In this document: positions 1 through 8,572 of the stretch, piece after piece
How positions within the stretch are numbered: position 1 is the first letter of the stretch
Layout of the letters: each line of letters starts with the position of its first letter
Source of the DNA: Magnetococcales bacterium
GTDB lineage: Bacteria; Pseudomonadota; Magnetococcia; Magnetococcales; JADFZT01
Length of the DNA: 62,536 bases
NCBI GenBank assembly: GCA_015232395.1
Contig: JADFZT010000022.1
Location: forward strand, 1-62,536
Direction of reading: 5' to 3'
Notes under the pieces: generated by a model
Told to the model about the DNA's origin: nothing
Seen by the model: only the letters and a program-made list of their open reading frames with translations
The model's database searches: none
Program-made: the position numbers and the translations under genes

Positions 1-341
1 AGAATATTTTCTTTGGCCAGCCTGATGACCAAATCCCGGATTTCCTGGGTCAGTCGAGGGCGGCCGACATTTTTGAAAATTTCACCCTTCTGGCTCCGAT
101 CAAGCCAGCGGCGGTAGGTTGCGTGTTTCACGATCTCCATGAGATCGACAACGTCATGGTCACAGATGGCCCCGAGCCGGATCAGTTCGGATTTCTCTTC
201 AGCGGAGGGGATAATTCTCTTGGTTGGCACCCGGTCCATGAGGATTTTGATCTGTGCCTTCAGCAGTCGGACCTCAGCGTTATGCCGTGGGGTGAAGTAG
301 TGGGCGAGAATGGTGAACAGGAAGGGGAACATGCGATCCAT
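1..341 (-). CDS. Transposase/integrase-core protein, N-terminal part (cut by window edge)
   Basis: This frame is open from an ATG at 341 down to base 1 and continues outside the window. The translation begins MDRMFPFLFTILAHYF and contains VPTKRIIPSAEEKSELIRLG, then TYRRWLDRSQKG and VGRPRLTQEIRDLVIRLAKE. That succession is the helix-turn-helix front end of integrase-core (rve) transposases related to IS3/IS481 elements, in which GRPRL...IRDLV..LA.EN leads into the DDE catalytic domain. The catalytic residues lie beyond the edge, so activity cannot be judged. No inverted repeat could be paired because only one end is visible. It is the only transposase seen in the window. Confidence 0.75.
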   Translation of the reverse strand, partial: MDRMFPFLFTILAHYFTPRHNAEVRLLKAQIKILMDRVPTKRIIPSAEEKSELIRLGAICDHDVVDLMEIVKHATYRRWLDRSQKGEIFKNVGRPRLTQEIRDLVIRLAKENI

Positions 342-380
342 GGCAAAAACCTACCGTGCTTGATAAAATCTGAAACCATT

Positions 381-399
381 GGATTTTTATGAAAAATCC
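381..399. repeat. Perfect 19-base palindrome upstream of the transposase
   Basis: GGATTTTT and AAAAATCC flank a 3-base centre, about 40 bases before the ATG of the transposase fragment. It could be an operator, a short hairpin or part of an element end. No second copy was seen. Confidence 0.4.
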
Positions 400-974
400 A
401 GGATTCCTACAATTTGGTACGGGCCTCAAAAACGTCCCAATGATGAGGGATCTTCAGCCCCAGCACAAATCCTTGAGGCGGCCACGCGATCCCGCTTCAA
501 GCGAGGTCGGATCAGAATCGTTCGATGAGGTTTTTCGGTAAGGGGTCGAGCCCTGAATCGAACCGCATCTCTCCGGGCCATTTTGAGAGTATTTCCGACC
601 ACAGCGGATTATACAGCACTTCCAAGCAGTTGCCCCACCTTGCCAGTTACACCCGCTTGACCGGTCGTTCCCTAAACCTTATTGAAATTTAACACAAAAA
701 TTTCAAAGAATTCTCGTTCTAGGGTCGGTACGGTCCAGGCGTTGTGAGAAAAAATGGCCGGGAGGAGCAAGAGGAAGCAGAAAAAGGTTGATACAGAAAC
801 GATCAACTTTCGAGCCGTGTCGGTTTTTTTTCGGAAAGGTCGTTTATGACAACTATTTCCACCATCAGCTCCACCATCTCCTTGAAATCCAGGCCCTTCC
901 CTTGAAGGGTTGGGCCTGGACAATGGGGAACAGAAGCTTGGCAAAAAAAGGCTTGGGGTCGAGGGTGTCAGATC
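400..974. other. Gene-free stretch
   Basis: I see no convincing gene or RNA here. A 90-codon minus-strand frame at 672-944 has no recognisable domain, runs antisense to another open frame, and lacks a clear ribosome binding site. The stretch lies between the mobile-element fragment and a conserved gene and may be degraded element sequence. Confidence 0.4.
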
Positions 975-2375
975 CTAACCGGCTTTGGTAGCGAGACCCC
1001 AGTTACCGTCCTCATCCAGAGCCCGGATCTGGAACAGAACCCGGCTCACACGCATATCGGCGATCTCCAAAATCTGGATACGGCCATTTTCCAAATCCAG
1101 CACATCTCCCACTTCAGGCATGCGACCCAAGCGGTCGAAGATTAAACCGCCGATCGTGACATACCCCGGACCACGAGGAAAAGGAAAGTCCAGAGCCAAT
1201 TCCAGGTCGGAAACCCGCATGCTTCCGTTGATTTCCCACTGACTGCCTTCCAACTTGAGGACATTTTCCGATTCGTAGGTGGATCTGTCCAGATATTCAC
1301 CTTCCAGTCTGTCCAGGATGTTATCCGGTGTGACGATCCCCAGCATGGCGCCGTGTTCATTGACCACGCAACCCAACCGACGCTTGTTGAGGTTGAATTC
1401 TTTGAGAACCGCCCCCATCTTGGCGGTACTTGGAATAACGTATGGATCGGTAAACATGAAGTCGGAGATGGGACGATTCAGCAAGGCCTCCATATCGTCG
1501 CAACTGCGGTCCAATGCCTGCATCATCGTTTTGACCCGAATCACGCCAACCACCTGGTCCCCATCCATCACGGGATAACGGTGGTGATTGGTGTTGGCAA
1601 AGTGGTGCAAAGCCACTCGAAAGTTCACATGAATGGGCAAGGTGTCGACATCCGGCCGAGGCATCATGACAGACTGGATGCATTCCTCGCTGATTTCAAA
1701 GACCCCTTGCAGCATCTGCCCCTGGCTCTTGTCGATCGTGCCGGAACTGGCGCTGGCGTTGATCACCATACAGAGTTCATCCGCCGTCATGGCGGAAGAG
1801 TCGTGGCCATGACCGCCGCTCTCTCCGACGATGTCCCCTTGGCCACAAGCGATCAGCAGATAGTTGGAGGAGTGATTCATGACCCAGATAACGGGTGTCC
1901 AGATGACATAGAGCCAGTTGATGATCCAGCCCAAGGCACAACTGAGGGCTTCGGCCTTGTGGTAAGCCAGCACCTTGGGGGCCAACTCGCCACCGACAAC
2001 GTGCAGAAAAGAGATAATGATGAAGCCAAAAACCAGGCCCATGATGTTGGCCCAATCGGTGGCAGACTCCACCGAAAGAAACATGCCGAACGCGCCCTCA
2101 AAAGCTGGCGACAGGAGTTCCTTGAAAGCATCCATGCCGATGTAGCCCAAAGCCATGGAAACCAGGGTGATCCCGATCTGGGTGACCGCATAAAATCGGG
2201 TTGGTTCGTCATGAAGCAGCTTGACTATCTTGGCTCTCTCATCCCCCATGTCAGCCAGCTGCTTGATTCGACTTCGTCGTGCGGCAGTAATCGCGACTTC
2301 CGATCCGACAAAAAAAGCATTGCCTACTACCAGCAGGATGATTGCGACCAGCTTGCCATACAGAACCATTTCCAT
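975..2375 (-). CDS. CNNM/CorC-HlyC family membrane transporter (DUF21-CBS-CorC)
   Basis: This is a 466-residue inner-membrane protein of the hemolysin C/CNNM family, which is linked to magnesium or cobalt efflux and to resistance phenotypes. Residues about 1-200 form the DUF21 transmembrane domain, beginning with a helix at VAIILLVVGNAFFVGSEVAI. Residues about 215-340 form a CBS pair (MMPRPDVDTLPI, then GCVVNEHGAMLGIVT). The last about 90 residues are the CorC/HlyC domain (GYVTIGGLIFDRLGRMPEVGD). The ATG at 2375 has AAGGA six bases upstream. The length is usual for the family. The gene stands alone, and the transported ion cannot be read from the sequence. Confidence 0.85.
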   Translation of the reverse strand: MEMVLYGKLVAIILLVVGNAFFVGSEVAITAARRSRIKQLADMGDERAKIVKLLHDEPTRFYAVTQIGITLVSMALGYIGMDAFKELLSPAFEGAFGMFLSVESATDWANIMGLVFGFIIISFLHVVGGELAPKVLAYHKAEALSCALGWIINWLYVIWTPVIWVMNHSSNYLLIACGQGDIVGESGGHGHDSSAMTADELCMVINASASSGTIDKSQGQMLQGVFEISEECIQSVMMPRPDVDTLPIHVNFRVALHHFANTNHHRYPVMDGDQVVGVIRVKTMMQALDRSCDDMEALLNRPISDFMFTDPYVIPSTAKMGAVLKEFNLNKRRLGCVVNEHGAMLGIVTPDNILDRLEGEYLDRSTYESENVLKLEGSQWEINGSMRVSDLELALDFPFPRGPGYVTIGGLIFDRLGRMPEVGDVLDLENGRIQILEIADMRVSRVLFQIRALDEDGNWGLATKAG

Positions 2376-2840
2376 AGGATTTCCTTTGCGCCCAAAGATG
2401 CAACAAATGTTTTTAAATCTATAAGCAACGACGCCTGGTTAAAAAGTGAGGTTGCATGACGGTTCCTATTCAAAGGTTTGGCTGGGGATGAGGCAACAAA
2501 CCAATCTGCCGCGACCAGGATATATAAGCTTTATTTGGCGCAGGCTCCCGCACTCCAGTCCACCGCGCAGAGTAAAGATTTCCGGTATCCTTGTAAACGC
2601 TTACTTACCCACCCCTCGAAAAATATTGGACGGATCCCAAATTCAAGAGAGTTGATCAAGCCCAAGCACTCTCAACCATGAGGAATGAAGAGGGCCAAAA
2701 CAAGGCGAAAAACCGCTGCTGCCCAAAAAGCTGTTTTGGATAAGAGCGAGGCAAAGCGTCGCTTCATTTATCCAGATCTCTGTCCTGGAATGGGATTCAC
2801 CGCCCCCCACATCGATCCTGTTTCGGCCTCTTTCCCTCTC
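2376..2840. other. Intergenic stretch, nothing recognised
   Basis: These 465 bases separate two minus-strand genes. Short open frames on the plus strand (2446-2681) lack domains and good start sites. No strong hairpin with a T-tract was seen. It should contain the promoter of the CNNM-type gene near 2400, but no confident -35/-10 pair was assigned. Confidence 0.3.
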
Positions 2841-3497
2841 TTACCCCACCAGCCCGGAAACCACCTCTCCAGCCACCTCCCTGGTCAGCCCCCCCTCCCG
2901 AATCAGCACCACCGAATCCCCATCCACCTTGAGGATGGTCGATGGCTGGCCATCTCCGCCGCCATCTCCTGGTAAAATCAATCCGATTTGGGAGCCCAAC
3001 ACGGCATCTATCTGCGCTGGATCGGTCAGGGGGGGCGTGCCGTAGGGGTTGGCGCTGGTGGAAATGAGGGGTTTATGCCAAAGCTTGAGCAGGGCTTTGA
3101 CCAGGGGGGAGGAGGAGCAGCGCACGGCAACGGTAGAAAGCCCGCCGGTGATCAGGGAAGAGAGACCCGGCTTGGCAGGAAGAACCAGGGTGAGAGGCCC
3201 TGGCCAAAAACGATCCGCCAGCTGCTGCGCCAGGGGGGAGAGGGGTACCGGAGTGAGCTGACCCAGTTGGGCCAAGCTCGAAACCAGGAGAATAAACCCC
3301 TTTTCCGGCGGCCTGCCCTTGAGCTTGATCAAACGTTGCAGCGCCCCTTCCTGATCAGGATCCACCCCCAGGCCATAGACCGTTTCGGTGGGGTAGGCGA
3401 TCACCTCTCCCCGCTGGAGAGCGGCAGCGGCTGCGGCCAGCCTGTCACCATCGGGGAGAGGGGGATTCAGAGTGGTGGGGGCAATGGCAACAGACAC
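2841..3497 (-). CDS. tsaC: L-threonylcarbamoyladenylate synthase (TsaC/Sua5/YrdC family)
   Basis: The protein makes threonylcarbamoyl-AMP from threonine, bicarbonate and ATP, the first step of the t6A37 modification of ANN-decoding tRNAs. The YrdC fold fills nearly all 218 residues. YPTETVYGLGVD lies near residue 36, followed by KLKGRPPEKGF with the conserved Lys/Arg pair, and ISTSANPYGTPP with the Ser-x-Asn site. The length fits TsaC/YwlC-type proteins without the extra Sua5 domain. The start is GTG at 3497, two bases after the purE stop, so it is the third gene of purD-purE-tsaC and probably translated by coupling. The last 20 residues are not conserved in a way I recognise. Confidence 0.88.
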   Translation of the reverse strand: MSVAIAPTTLNPPLPDGDRLAAAAAALQRGEVIAYPTETVYGLGVDPDQEGALQRLIKLKGRPPEKGFILLVSSLAQLGQLTPVPLSPLAQQLADRFWPGPLTLVLPAKPGLSSLITGGLSTVAVRCSSSPLVKALLKLWHKPLISTSANPYGTPPLTDPAQIDAVLGSQIGLILPGDGGGDGQPSTILKVDGDSVVLIREGGLTREVAGEVVSGLVG

Positions 3498-3499
3498 GG

Positions 3500-4012
3500 T
3501 CAGCGGGTGGCGATTTTACCCTGTAGGGACGCATCTTTCTTTTCCACACTGGCCGCCATGTTGGCGCTAAATTTTTTCAGCTCTTCGGCAATGCCATAGT
3601 CGGAGAGGGCTAGAATCCGCAGGGCAAAAAGAGCCGCATTTTTAGCTCCTGCCTTACCGATGGCCATGGTGGCGACGGGAATCCCCCCCGGCATCTGTAC
3701 CGTTGCCAACAGGGCATCCATCCCCTTGAGATCCGTGGCGCTGAGAGGCACCCCAATCACCGGCAGTTGGGTCAGAGATGCCACCACCCCCGCCAGATGG
3801 GCCGCCGCTCCAGCACCTGCGATCAACACCCGGACGCCCCGTCCCGGCGCTTCCTCAACCAGTTGATGGGTTCGAGCCGGGGTTCGATGGGCTGAGGTGA
3901 CCTTCATCTCGAAGGGAACGGCAAAGTCATCCAGCACTTTGGCCGCTTCCTGCATCACGCTCCAGTCGGAATCCGACCCCATGAGAATCAATACTTGCGG
4001 TTTGGTGTCCAT
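3500..4012 (-). CDS. purE: N5-carboxyaminoimidazole ribonucleotide mutase, PurE class I
   Basis: PurE converts N5-CAIR to CAIR in de novo purine synthesis. The 170-residue product opens with [11 protein letters not shown], the nucleotide-binding MGSxSD loop, and then carries TSAHRTP with the catalytic histidine. [14 protein letters not shown] and [16 protein letters not shown] complete the core. The ATG at 4012 gives a typical start ([16 protein letters not shown]) with AGGGA about 10 bases before it. A TTG three codons upstream, at 4021, overlaps the purD stop and is an alternative. The gene lies between purD and tsaC on the same strand. No purK is present in the window, although a class I PurE normally needs it. 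Confidence 0.92.
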   Translation of the reverse strand: MDTKPQVLILMGSDSDWSVMQEAAKVLDDFAVPFEMKVTSAHRTPARTHQLVEEAPGRGVRVLIAGAGAAAHLAGVVASLTQLPVIGVPLSATDLKGMDALLATVQMPGGIPVATMAIGKAGAKNAALFALRILALSDYGIAEELKKFSANMAASVEKKDASLQGKIATR

Positions 4013-4017
4013 AATCG

Positions 4018-5328
4018 TCAAGTCCCTTTGCTTTCGCTTTTTTCTCTCTCCCGAGCCACGGCCCGGTAGCCAATGTCGTTGCGATGGTAGGCCCCCTCCC
4101 AGGAGATTTTGGCCACCCCCTGATAGGCCCGTTTTTGTGCTGCAGAGGCCCCCTCCCCCAGGGCCGTCACCCCCAACACCCGTCCTCCGGATGTAACCAC
4201 CTGGCCGCTATCATCACTGCGGGTGCCGGCATGAAACACATGCAGATCAGAAAGCTCTGCCGCTTCGGTCAGACCTGAAATGGCGATTCCCTTGGGATAT
4301 TTGCCCGGATAGCCCCCGGAAGCCATCACCACACAGAGGGCCGTACGGGGATCCCAATCGATGGTGAGACCCGCCAAAGAGCCCTCGGCGCTGGCCATCA
4401 ACAGCGGCACCAGGTCCGATTTCATACGCATCAAGACAGGTTGCGCTTCAGGGTCTCCAAAGCGGGCGTTAAACTCCAACACTTTGATCACATCCCCATC
4501 GATCATCAAACCGGCATAGAGCACCCCCCGATAGGGGCGGCCTTCAGCAGCCATGGCCCGAACCGTGGGAATCATCACTTCATCCATCACCCGCTGGTTG
4601 AGGGCATCGGTCAGCACCGGTGCCGGAGAGTAGGCCCCCATCCCTCCGGTATTGAGACCGGTGTCTCCCTCCCCCACCGCCTTGTGATCCTGGGAGCCCG
4701 CCAAAGGCAAAACATTTTCCCCATCCACCAATGCCAGGAATGAGGCTTCCTCCCCCACCAAAAAATCTTCCACGACCACTTCATCCCCGGCCGCGCCAAA
4801 AGCCCGTTCCACCATGATCTGATGGACTGCGGCTTCGGCTTCGGCCAAGGTTTGGCAGACGATGGCCCCCTTGCCCGCAGCCAGCCCCGAAGTCTTCACC
4901 ACGATGGGAGCGCCTTGCTTGCGGACATAAGCCAGGCATGCTTCAGGGTCGGTAAAGACCTGGTAGCCGGCAGAGGCGATCTCATATTTGGCAAAGAGCC
5001 CCTTCATGAAGGCTTTGGAGCCCTCGATGGCGGCAGCTTTTTGGGAAGGGCCGAATACCGGGATTCCCGCTTCCCGCAGCAGGTCGCTCAAACCCGCCAC
5101 CAGGGGATCTTCCGGGCCGATCACCGCCAGATCAATATCTTTTTCCAGAGCGAAAGCTTTCAGCTGGGCCAGATCCGAGCCCGCAATCGGCACACACTGG
5201 GCCACTTCGGCTATACCAGGGTTTCCCGGGGCGGCATAGATGGTTTCCACCAGGGGAGATTGGGCGATTTTCCAGGCCAGGGCATGTTCCCGCCCACCAC
5301 CTCCCACCAGAAGAACTTTCATTCCCAT
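4018..5328 (-). CDS. purD: Phosphoribosylamine-glycine ligase (GAR synthetase)
   Basis: PurD ligates glycine to 5-phosphoribosylamine with ATP in purine synthesis. The 436-residue protein starts MGMKVLLVGGGGREHALAWK, the N-terminal GARS fold. The ATP-grasp domain carries PIVVKTSGLAAGKGAIVC, DHKAVGEGDTGLNTGGMGAY and EFNARFGDPEAQ. GRVLGVTALGEG marks the C-terminal domain. I chose the ATG at 5328 because GGGAG lies nine bases upstream and the result matches the usual PurD length. A 472-residue frame reaches 5436 but adds non-conserved sequence. It is the first gene of the purD-purE-tsaC operon and is divergent from the histidine kinase at 5466. Confidence 0.95.
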   Translation of the reverse strand: MGMKVLLVGGGGREHALAWKIAQSPLVETIYAAPGNPGIAEVAQCVPIAGSDLAQLKAFALEKDIDLAVIGPEDPLVAGLSDLLREAGIPVFGPSQKAAAIEGSKAFMKGLFAKYEIASAGYQVFTDPEACLAYVRKQGAPIVVKTSGLAAGKGAIVCQTLAEAEAAVHQIMVERAFGAAGDEVVVEDFLVGEEASFLALVDGENVLPLAGSQDHKAVGEGDTGLNTGGMGAYSPAPVLTDALNQRVMDEVMIPTVRAMAAEGRPYRGVLYAGLMIDGDVIKVLEFNARFGDPEAQPVLMRMKSDLVPLLMASAEGSLAGLTIDWDPRTALCVVMASGGYPGKYPKGIAISGLTEAAELSDLHVFHAGTRSDDSGQVVTSGGRVLGVTALGEGASAAQKRAYQGVAKISWEGAYHRNDIGYRAVAREREKSESKGT

Positions 5329-5465
5329 GTTTTCAGGCTCCCTTGTTTGACGCCGGTTATTTTCCCGACTGGACTGCTGAAAGGAATACATGCAAAACTG
5401 CCTGACAGTCCAGGCAGCGGAAGAAAAAAATGACACATCTCCCTGTCGCCCCGCCGGAGAACCAC

Positions 5466-7226
5466 ATGCCCCGCTTTAACCCCATCGATCCGGCTTTTTT
5501 CCGGAAAATTGTCTCCCGGATCCTGCCAAATACGCTGATTTTTTTGGCGATTTTTCTTCCGGCGCTGATTGTTACCGCCAACTTTGACGTTTTTGATGTT
5601 CTCATCCGCCTGGTGCGCCAGTATGACGTCTGGTATCTGGACGAAGTGCTCTCCATGCTGATTCTCTGCTTTGTGCCATTTTTAAGCTATGCCACTTGGC
5701 GGCTGTTTCATCTGAACACCACCCTGCGCAGCAACGAAGAGACCATCCTGGGTCTGAATCGCCAAAACGAAATGATCCTCAATGCCGCAGCAGAGGGTAT
5801 TTTTGGCCTGGATCGTTCCGGGCGCACCACCTTCATCAACTCTTCCGCCGCACGCATGCTGGGGCGGGGACGCCAGGAACTCATGGGGCGCTATTGCCGG
5901 GAGTTTGTCTTTTCCCCCAAAGCCCCGGCCAAGGCGGAAAATCCCATTCGGGATACTTTTACCAACGGCAACCATCACCTGGTAGAGGAGGCCAGTTTTC
6001 ATCGGGCCGATGGCGCGGAGTTTCCAGTGGAATATACCTCCACCCCCATCTTTCAGCGGGGACGGGTTGTGGGGGCGGTGATCACCTTTCGGGATATCAC
6101 CGAACGCAAGCGCACCCAAGCCGAACTGGATCGCCTGGCCAAAGCCATCGAGCAGACCGCTGACATGGTGATTATTACCGATACCCAAGGGGTGGTGCAG
6201 TATGTCAACGCCGCCTTCGAGTGGATCACCGGCTTCACCCGGGAGGAGGCCCTCGGAAAAAATCCCCGCTTTTTGAAAATTGGCGAAGAGCCGTTTTTTG
6301 GTCAGATGTGGAGCGAGGTACAAAATGGTCGGATCTGGAAGGATCGTTTTTGGAGCCAGGCCAAGGATGGCACCGCTTTTCACGCGGATACCACGGTTTC
6401 ACCCATCCGGGATCGCCAGGGCAAGGTGAGCCACCTGATGGCGGTCACCCGGGATGTCACCAGAGAGAGCCAGCTGGGAGCCCAACTGCGTCACTCCCAA
6501 AAACTGGAAGCGGTCGGCACCCTGGCGGGAGGGATCGCCCACGATTTTTCCAACATTTTGACCGCGATCATCAACTATACCGAACTCACCATGGACGATG
6601 TGGATGAGGGGAGTTTGGCTTTTGGCAACTTGAACGAAGTGCTGGTGGCCGCCCAGCGGGCCAAGGGGTTGACGACCCATCTGCTCACCTTCAGCCGCCG
6701 AGGTGAGGAAAAGCTTGCCCCCATCGCCCTGGAGCCGGTGATTGCCGAGGCGGTCAAGCTCCTCCAGGCCCTGCTCCCGGCCACCCTCAAGATGGAAGTC
6801 ACCCTCCAGGAAGTCGGTCAGGTGTTGGCGGATGCCACCCAGATCCATCAGGTGGTGATGAATCTCTGCATGAATGCGGCCCAGGCGATGCGGGGTCGGG
6901 AAGGGTTGATGGCGTTGCGCCTGGAAGGGATCAGTGTGGACAAACAATTTGCCCACCGCCACTCCCTGCCCAAAACAGGTGCCTATGCGGCACTGACGGT
7001 CCAGGATACCGGGGTCGGCATCACCCCCGAAGGGTTGGAACGGATTTTTGAACCCTTCTATTCCACCAAACCCGTGGGGCGGGGCACCGGACTGGGCCTT
7101 GCCGTGGTGCATGGGATCGTCCAAAATCATGGGGGAGCAATTTCCGTGGAGAGTGTGCCGGGTAAAGGCAGCACCTTCCAGATCTTTCTGCCGCAACTGA
7201 CGGCAGAGGACGAAGCGGCGGGTTGA
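5466..7226 (+). CDS. Membrane PAS-PAS sensor histidine kinase
   Basis: This is a 586-residue sensor kinase. Two helices near residues 17-36 and 59-78 anchor it with only a short periplasmic loop, so sensing is probably by the cytoplasmic PAS domains. PAS 1 includes MILNAAAEGIFGLDRSG and PAS 2 includes ADMVIITDTQGVVQYVN. The HisKA box is VGTLAGGIAHDFSNILTAI, with His as phosphorylation site. The ATPase domain has NLCMNAAQAM (N box), DTGVGI, FEPFYSTK and GRGTGLGLAVVHGI. The family resembles NtrB-like kinases. The ATG at 5466 has GGAG six bases upstream; an ATG at 5430 lacks one. The receiver gene at 7314 is the likely partner. Confidence 0.9.
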   Translation: MPRFNPIDPAFFRKIVSRILPNTLIFLAIFLPALIVTANFDVFDVLIRLVRQYDVWYLDEVLSMLILCFVPFLSYATWRLFHLNTTLRSNEETILGLNRQNEMILNAAAEGIFGLDRSGRTTFINSSAARMLGRGRQELMGRYCREFVFSPKAPAKAENPIRDTFTNGNHHLVEEASFHRADGAEFPVEYTSTPIFQRGRVVGAVITFRDITERKRTQAELDRLAKAIEQTADMVIITDTQGVVQYVNAAFEWITGFTREEALGKNPRFLKIGEEPFFGQMWSEVQNGRIWKDRFWSQAKDGTAFHADTTVSPIRDRQGKVSHLMAVTRDVTRESQLGAQLRHSQKLEAVGTLAGGIAHDFSNILTAIINYTELTMDDVDEGSLAFGNLNEVLVAAQRAKGLTTHLLTFSRRGEEKLAPIALEPVIAEAVKLLQALLPATLKMEVTLQEVGQVLADATQIHQVVMNLCMNAAQAMRGREGLMALRLEGISVDKQFAHRHSLPKTGAYAALTVQDTGVGITPEGLERIFEPFYSTKPVGRGTGLGLAVVHGIVQNHGGAISVESVPGKGSTFQIFLPQLTAEDEAAG

Positions 7227-7313
7227 TGGAATGGGTGGCGGGCATCAGAGATGCTTTGTTGCACCGACCAGCCAAAAAACCGATCAGCCCATCATTGCAC
7301 GCTGGGAGAGGCC

Positions 7314-7703
7314 ATGACGCGGATTCTTGTGATCGAAGATGAACGACAGATCCGGGAAGTATTGAAGCAGGTTTTGCTGAAGGCCAACTTTGAGGTGGAA
7401 ACCGCCGCCAACGGCATCGAAGGGTTGCAAAAATTTCGTTCTGCCCCGGCAGACCTGGTGATTACCGATATTTTGATGCCGGAAAAGGATGGCTTGGAGA
7501 CCATTGAGGAGTTGACCCGGGAGTTCAAGGAACTGCCCATCATCGCCATCTCCGGAGGAGGACCGGGGGCGCGGGCACAGTATGCTCTGGATCTGGCCGA
7601 GCAGTATGGCGCGGTCTGGATCCTGGCCAAGCCCTTTTCCCGAAAAGATATCCTCGCAGCCATCGAAGAAGCCCTTCCCGCCCAGCCAGCCACTTCTCCT
7701 TGA
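7314..7703 (+). CDS. Stand-alone response regulator receiver
   Basis: This 129-residue CheY-like receiver has no output domain. Glu8/Asp9 form the acidic pocket in ILVIEDERQ. Asp52 in VITDILMPEKDG is the phosphorylation site. AISGG gives the switch Ser, and ILAKPFSRKDI holds the conserved Lys-Pro. The ATG at 7314 follows GGGAGAG at a good distance. A longer frame from 7251 is not conserved. It lies 87 bases after the PAS-PAS kinase on the same strand and very likely receives its phosphoryl group. Signalling must go on through a protein partner or a phosphorelay that is not visible here. Confidence 0.9.
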   Translation: MTRILVIEDERQIREVLKQVLLKANFEVETAANGIEGLQKFRSAPADLVITDILMPEKDGLETIEELTREFKELPIIAISGGGPGARAQYALDLAEQYGAVWILAKPFSRKDILAAIEEALPAQPATSP

Positions 7704-7758
7704 CCGGCAGACTGGACGGGTAGACTGAATCTCGAAAGCAGCCCCGGATCTCTCCTGG

Positions 7759-8001
7759 TATAGCCATTCGAATCAAGAATTGGACATATGCCGTTGTACT
7801 TTTGCCGTCATTCCCGCGAATGCGGGAATCCAGGGAGACTGGCACGAACCTTTCCAAATCTTGCATCACTTTCAGCAAAACACCGGCCTTTCTTGAAGAT
7901 TTGGTTTTTCCTTGAGGGCAATCATCAACTCCCTGGATCCCCGCATTCGCGGGGATGACGAGTCAGGGAAGAGTGTCCAATTTTGAGATAGAACTGCTAT
8001 A
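7759..8001 (+). repeat. MITE-like element family A, copy 1
   Basis: This 243-base element begins TATAGCCATTCGAATCAAG and ends with the inverted counterpart GATAGAACTGCTATA. The outer TA on each side fits a TA target duplication. It contains the palindrome ATTCCCGCGAATGCGGGAAT at 7810-7829 and a second one, ATCCCCGCATTCGCGGGGAT, at 7937-7956. It has no coding capacity. Copies of the same family lie at 13223-13466 and, inverted and more diverged, at 21943-22199. The first palindrome fits the ATTCCC-N8-GGGAAT form known from Neisseria dRS3 repeats. Confidence 0.75.
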
Positions 8002-8023
8002 TTAAGCTCCTTTTCGTTTTCAG

Positions 8024-8227
8024 TCAGGCTGTCTCTTCAGGCTTGGCCGGGCAGGTGTTCCAGCCGAGGAGAGGATAGAATGGGCAAAAGCTGAAAAGTC
8101 CCGTCACCAGGGGCACCACCCCCACCCAACCCCACACCACCTGGGGTCCGACAAAAACCAGCGCAATCAAGACAAGCCCCACCACCACCCGCAAAATCCG
8201 ATCAATGCCACCCACATTCGCTTTCAT
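8024..8227 (-). CDS. DUF2892 (YgaP-like) small membrane protein
   Basis: This 67-residue inner-membrane protein has two helices (VVVGLVLIALVFVGPQVVWG and the following GWVGVVPLVTGLFSF). The N-terminal MKANVGGIDRILRV and the C-terminal FCPFYPLLGWNTCP are the two signatures of DUF2892, the domain found alone or fused to rhodanese in YgaP. The function of stand-alone members is unknown. The ATG at 8227 has GGGAG nine bases upstream. A frame extending to 8353 adds 42 residues not typical of the family. It is flanked by repeat elements on both sides and is probably monocistronic. Confidence 0.8.
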   Translation of the reverse strand: MKANVGGIDRILRVVVGLVLIALVFVGPQVVWGWVGVVPLVTGLFSFCPFYPLLGWNTCPAKPEETA

Positions 8228-8387
8228 TTTTGCATACTCCCTGTTGTCAGAATCAATGCATGCGCATCTAAATTGATCAAGTTGCAACTGTAGATCCTGA
8301 TTGGGCCGGGGAGTTCCCGTCAATTTCAGTCGGCTTGCTCTGGTTCCGATCAACTCTGTCAGTAACCGTAGACATTTCTCAGTAACT

Positions 8388-8527
8388 GTAGGATGTGGTG
8401 AGCTGCGCGAACCGCATCAGTCAAGACGCGTAGGGCTTACGCAATCGATCCAAAAGATAAGACTCTGATTCAAACATTTTCTGACAGGTTTCCAACGATG
8501 CGGTTCGCGCAGCTCACCGCATCCTAC
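8388..8527. repeat. Palindrome-ended repeat (family C), 140 bases
   Basis: The left arm starts GTAGGATGTGGTGAGCTGCG and the right arm ends with its reverse complement, CGCAGCTCACCGCATCCTAC. The arms are 31 bases each with a single mismatch. The interior of about 78 bases has no gene. A fragment resembling the right arm occurs at 35646-35667. The element sits just downstream of the stop of the PhoU-like gene and just upstream of the DUF2892 gene, so transcripts through it could fold into a long hairpin. Confidence 0.65.
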
Positions 8528-8572
8528 GCAGACCAGGTTATTCCTGGCCATTTCTCAGGGGACGCGGCAGGG

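Noticed and set aside
672-944. A 90-codon minus-strand frame with one hydrophobic stretch
   Set aside because: No family, weak start, overlapped by another frame. Possible but not supported.
1353-2459. A 368-codon plus-strand frame
   Set aside because: Antisense to the CNNM/CorC gene, without recognisable motifs.
7759-8001. Small RNA gene or phage attachment site at the dRS3-like palindrome
   Set aside because: The copies behave as complete inverted-repeat elements; no phage or integrase gene is adjacent, so only the mobile-element reading is kept.
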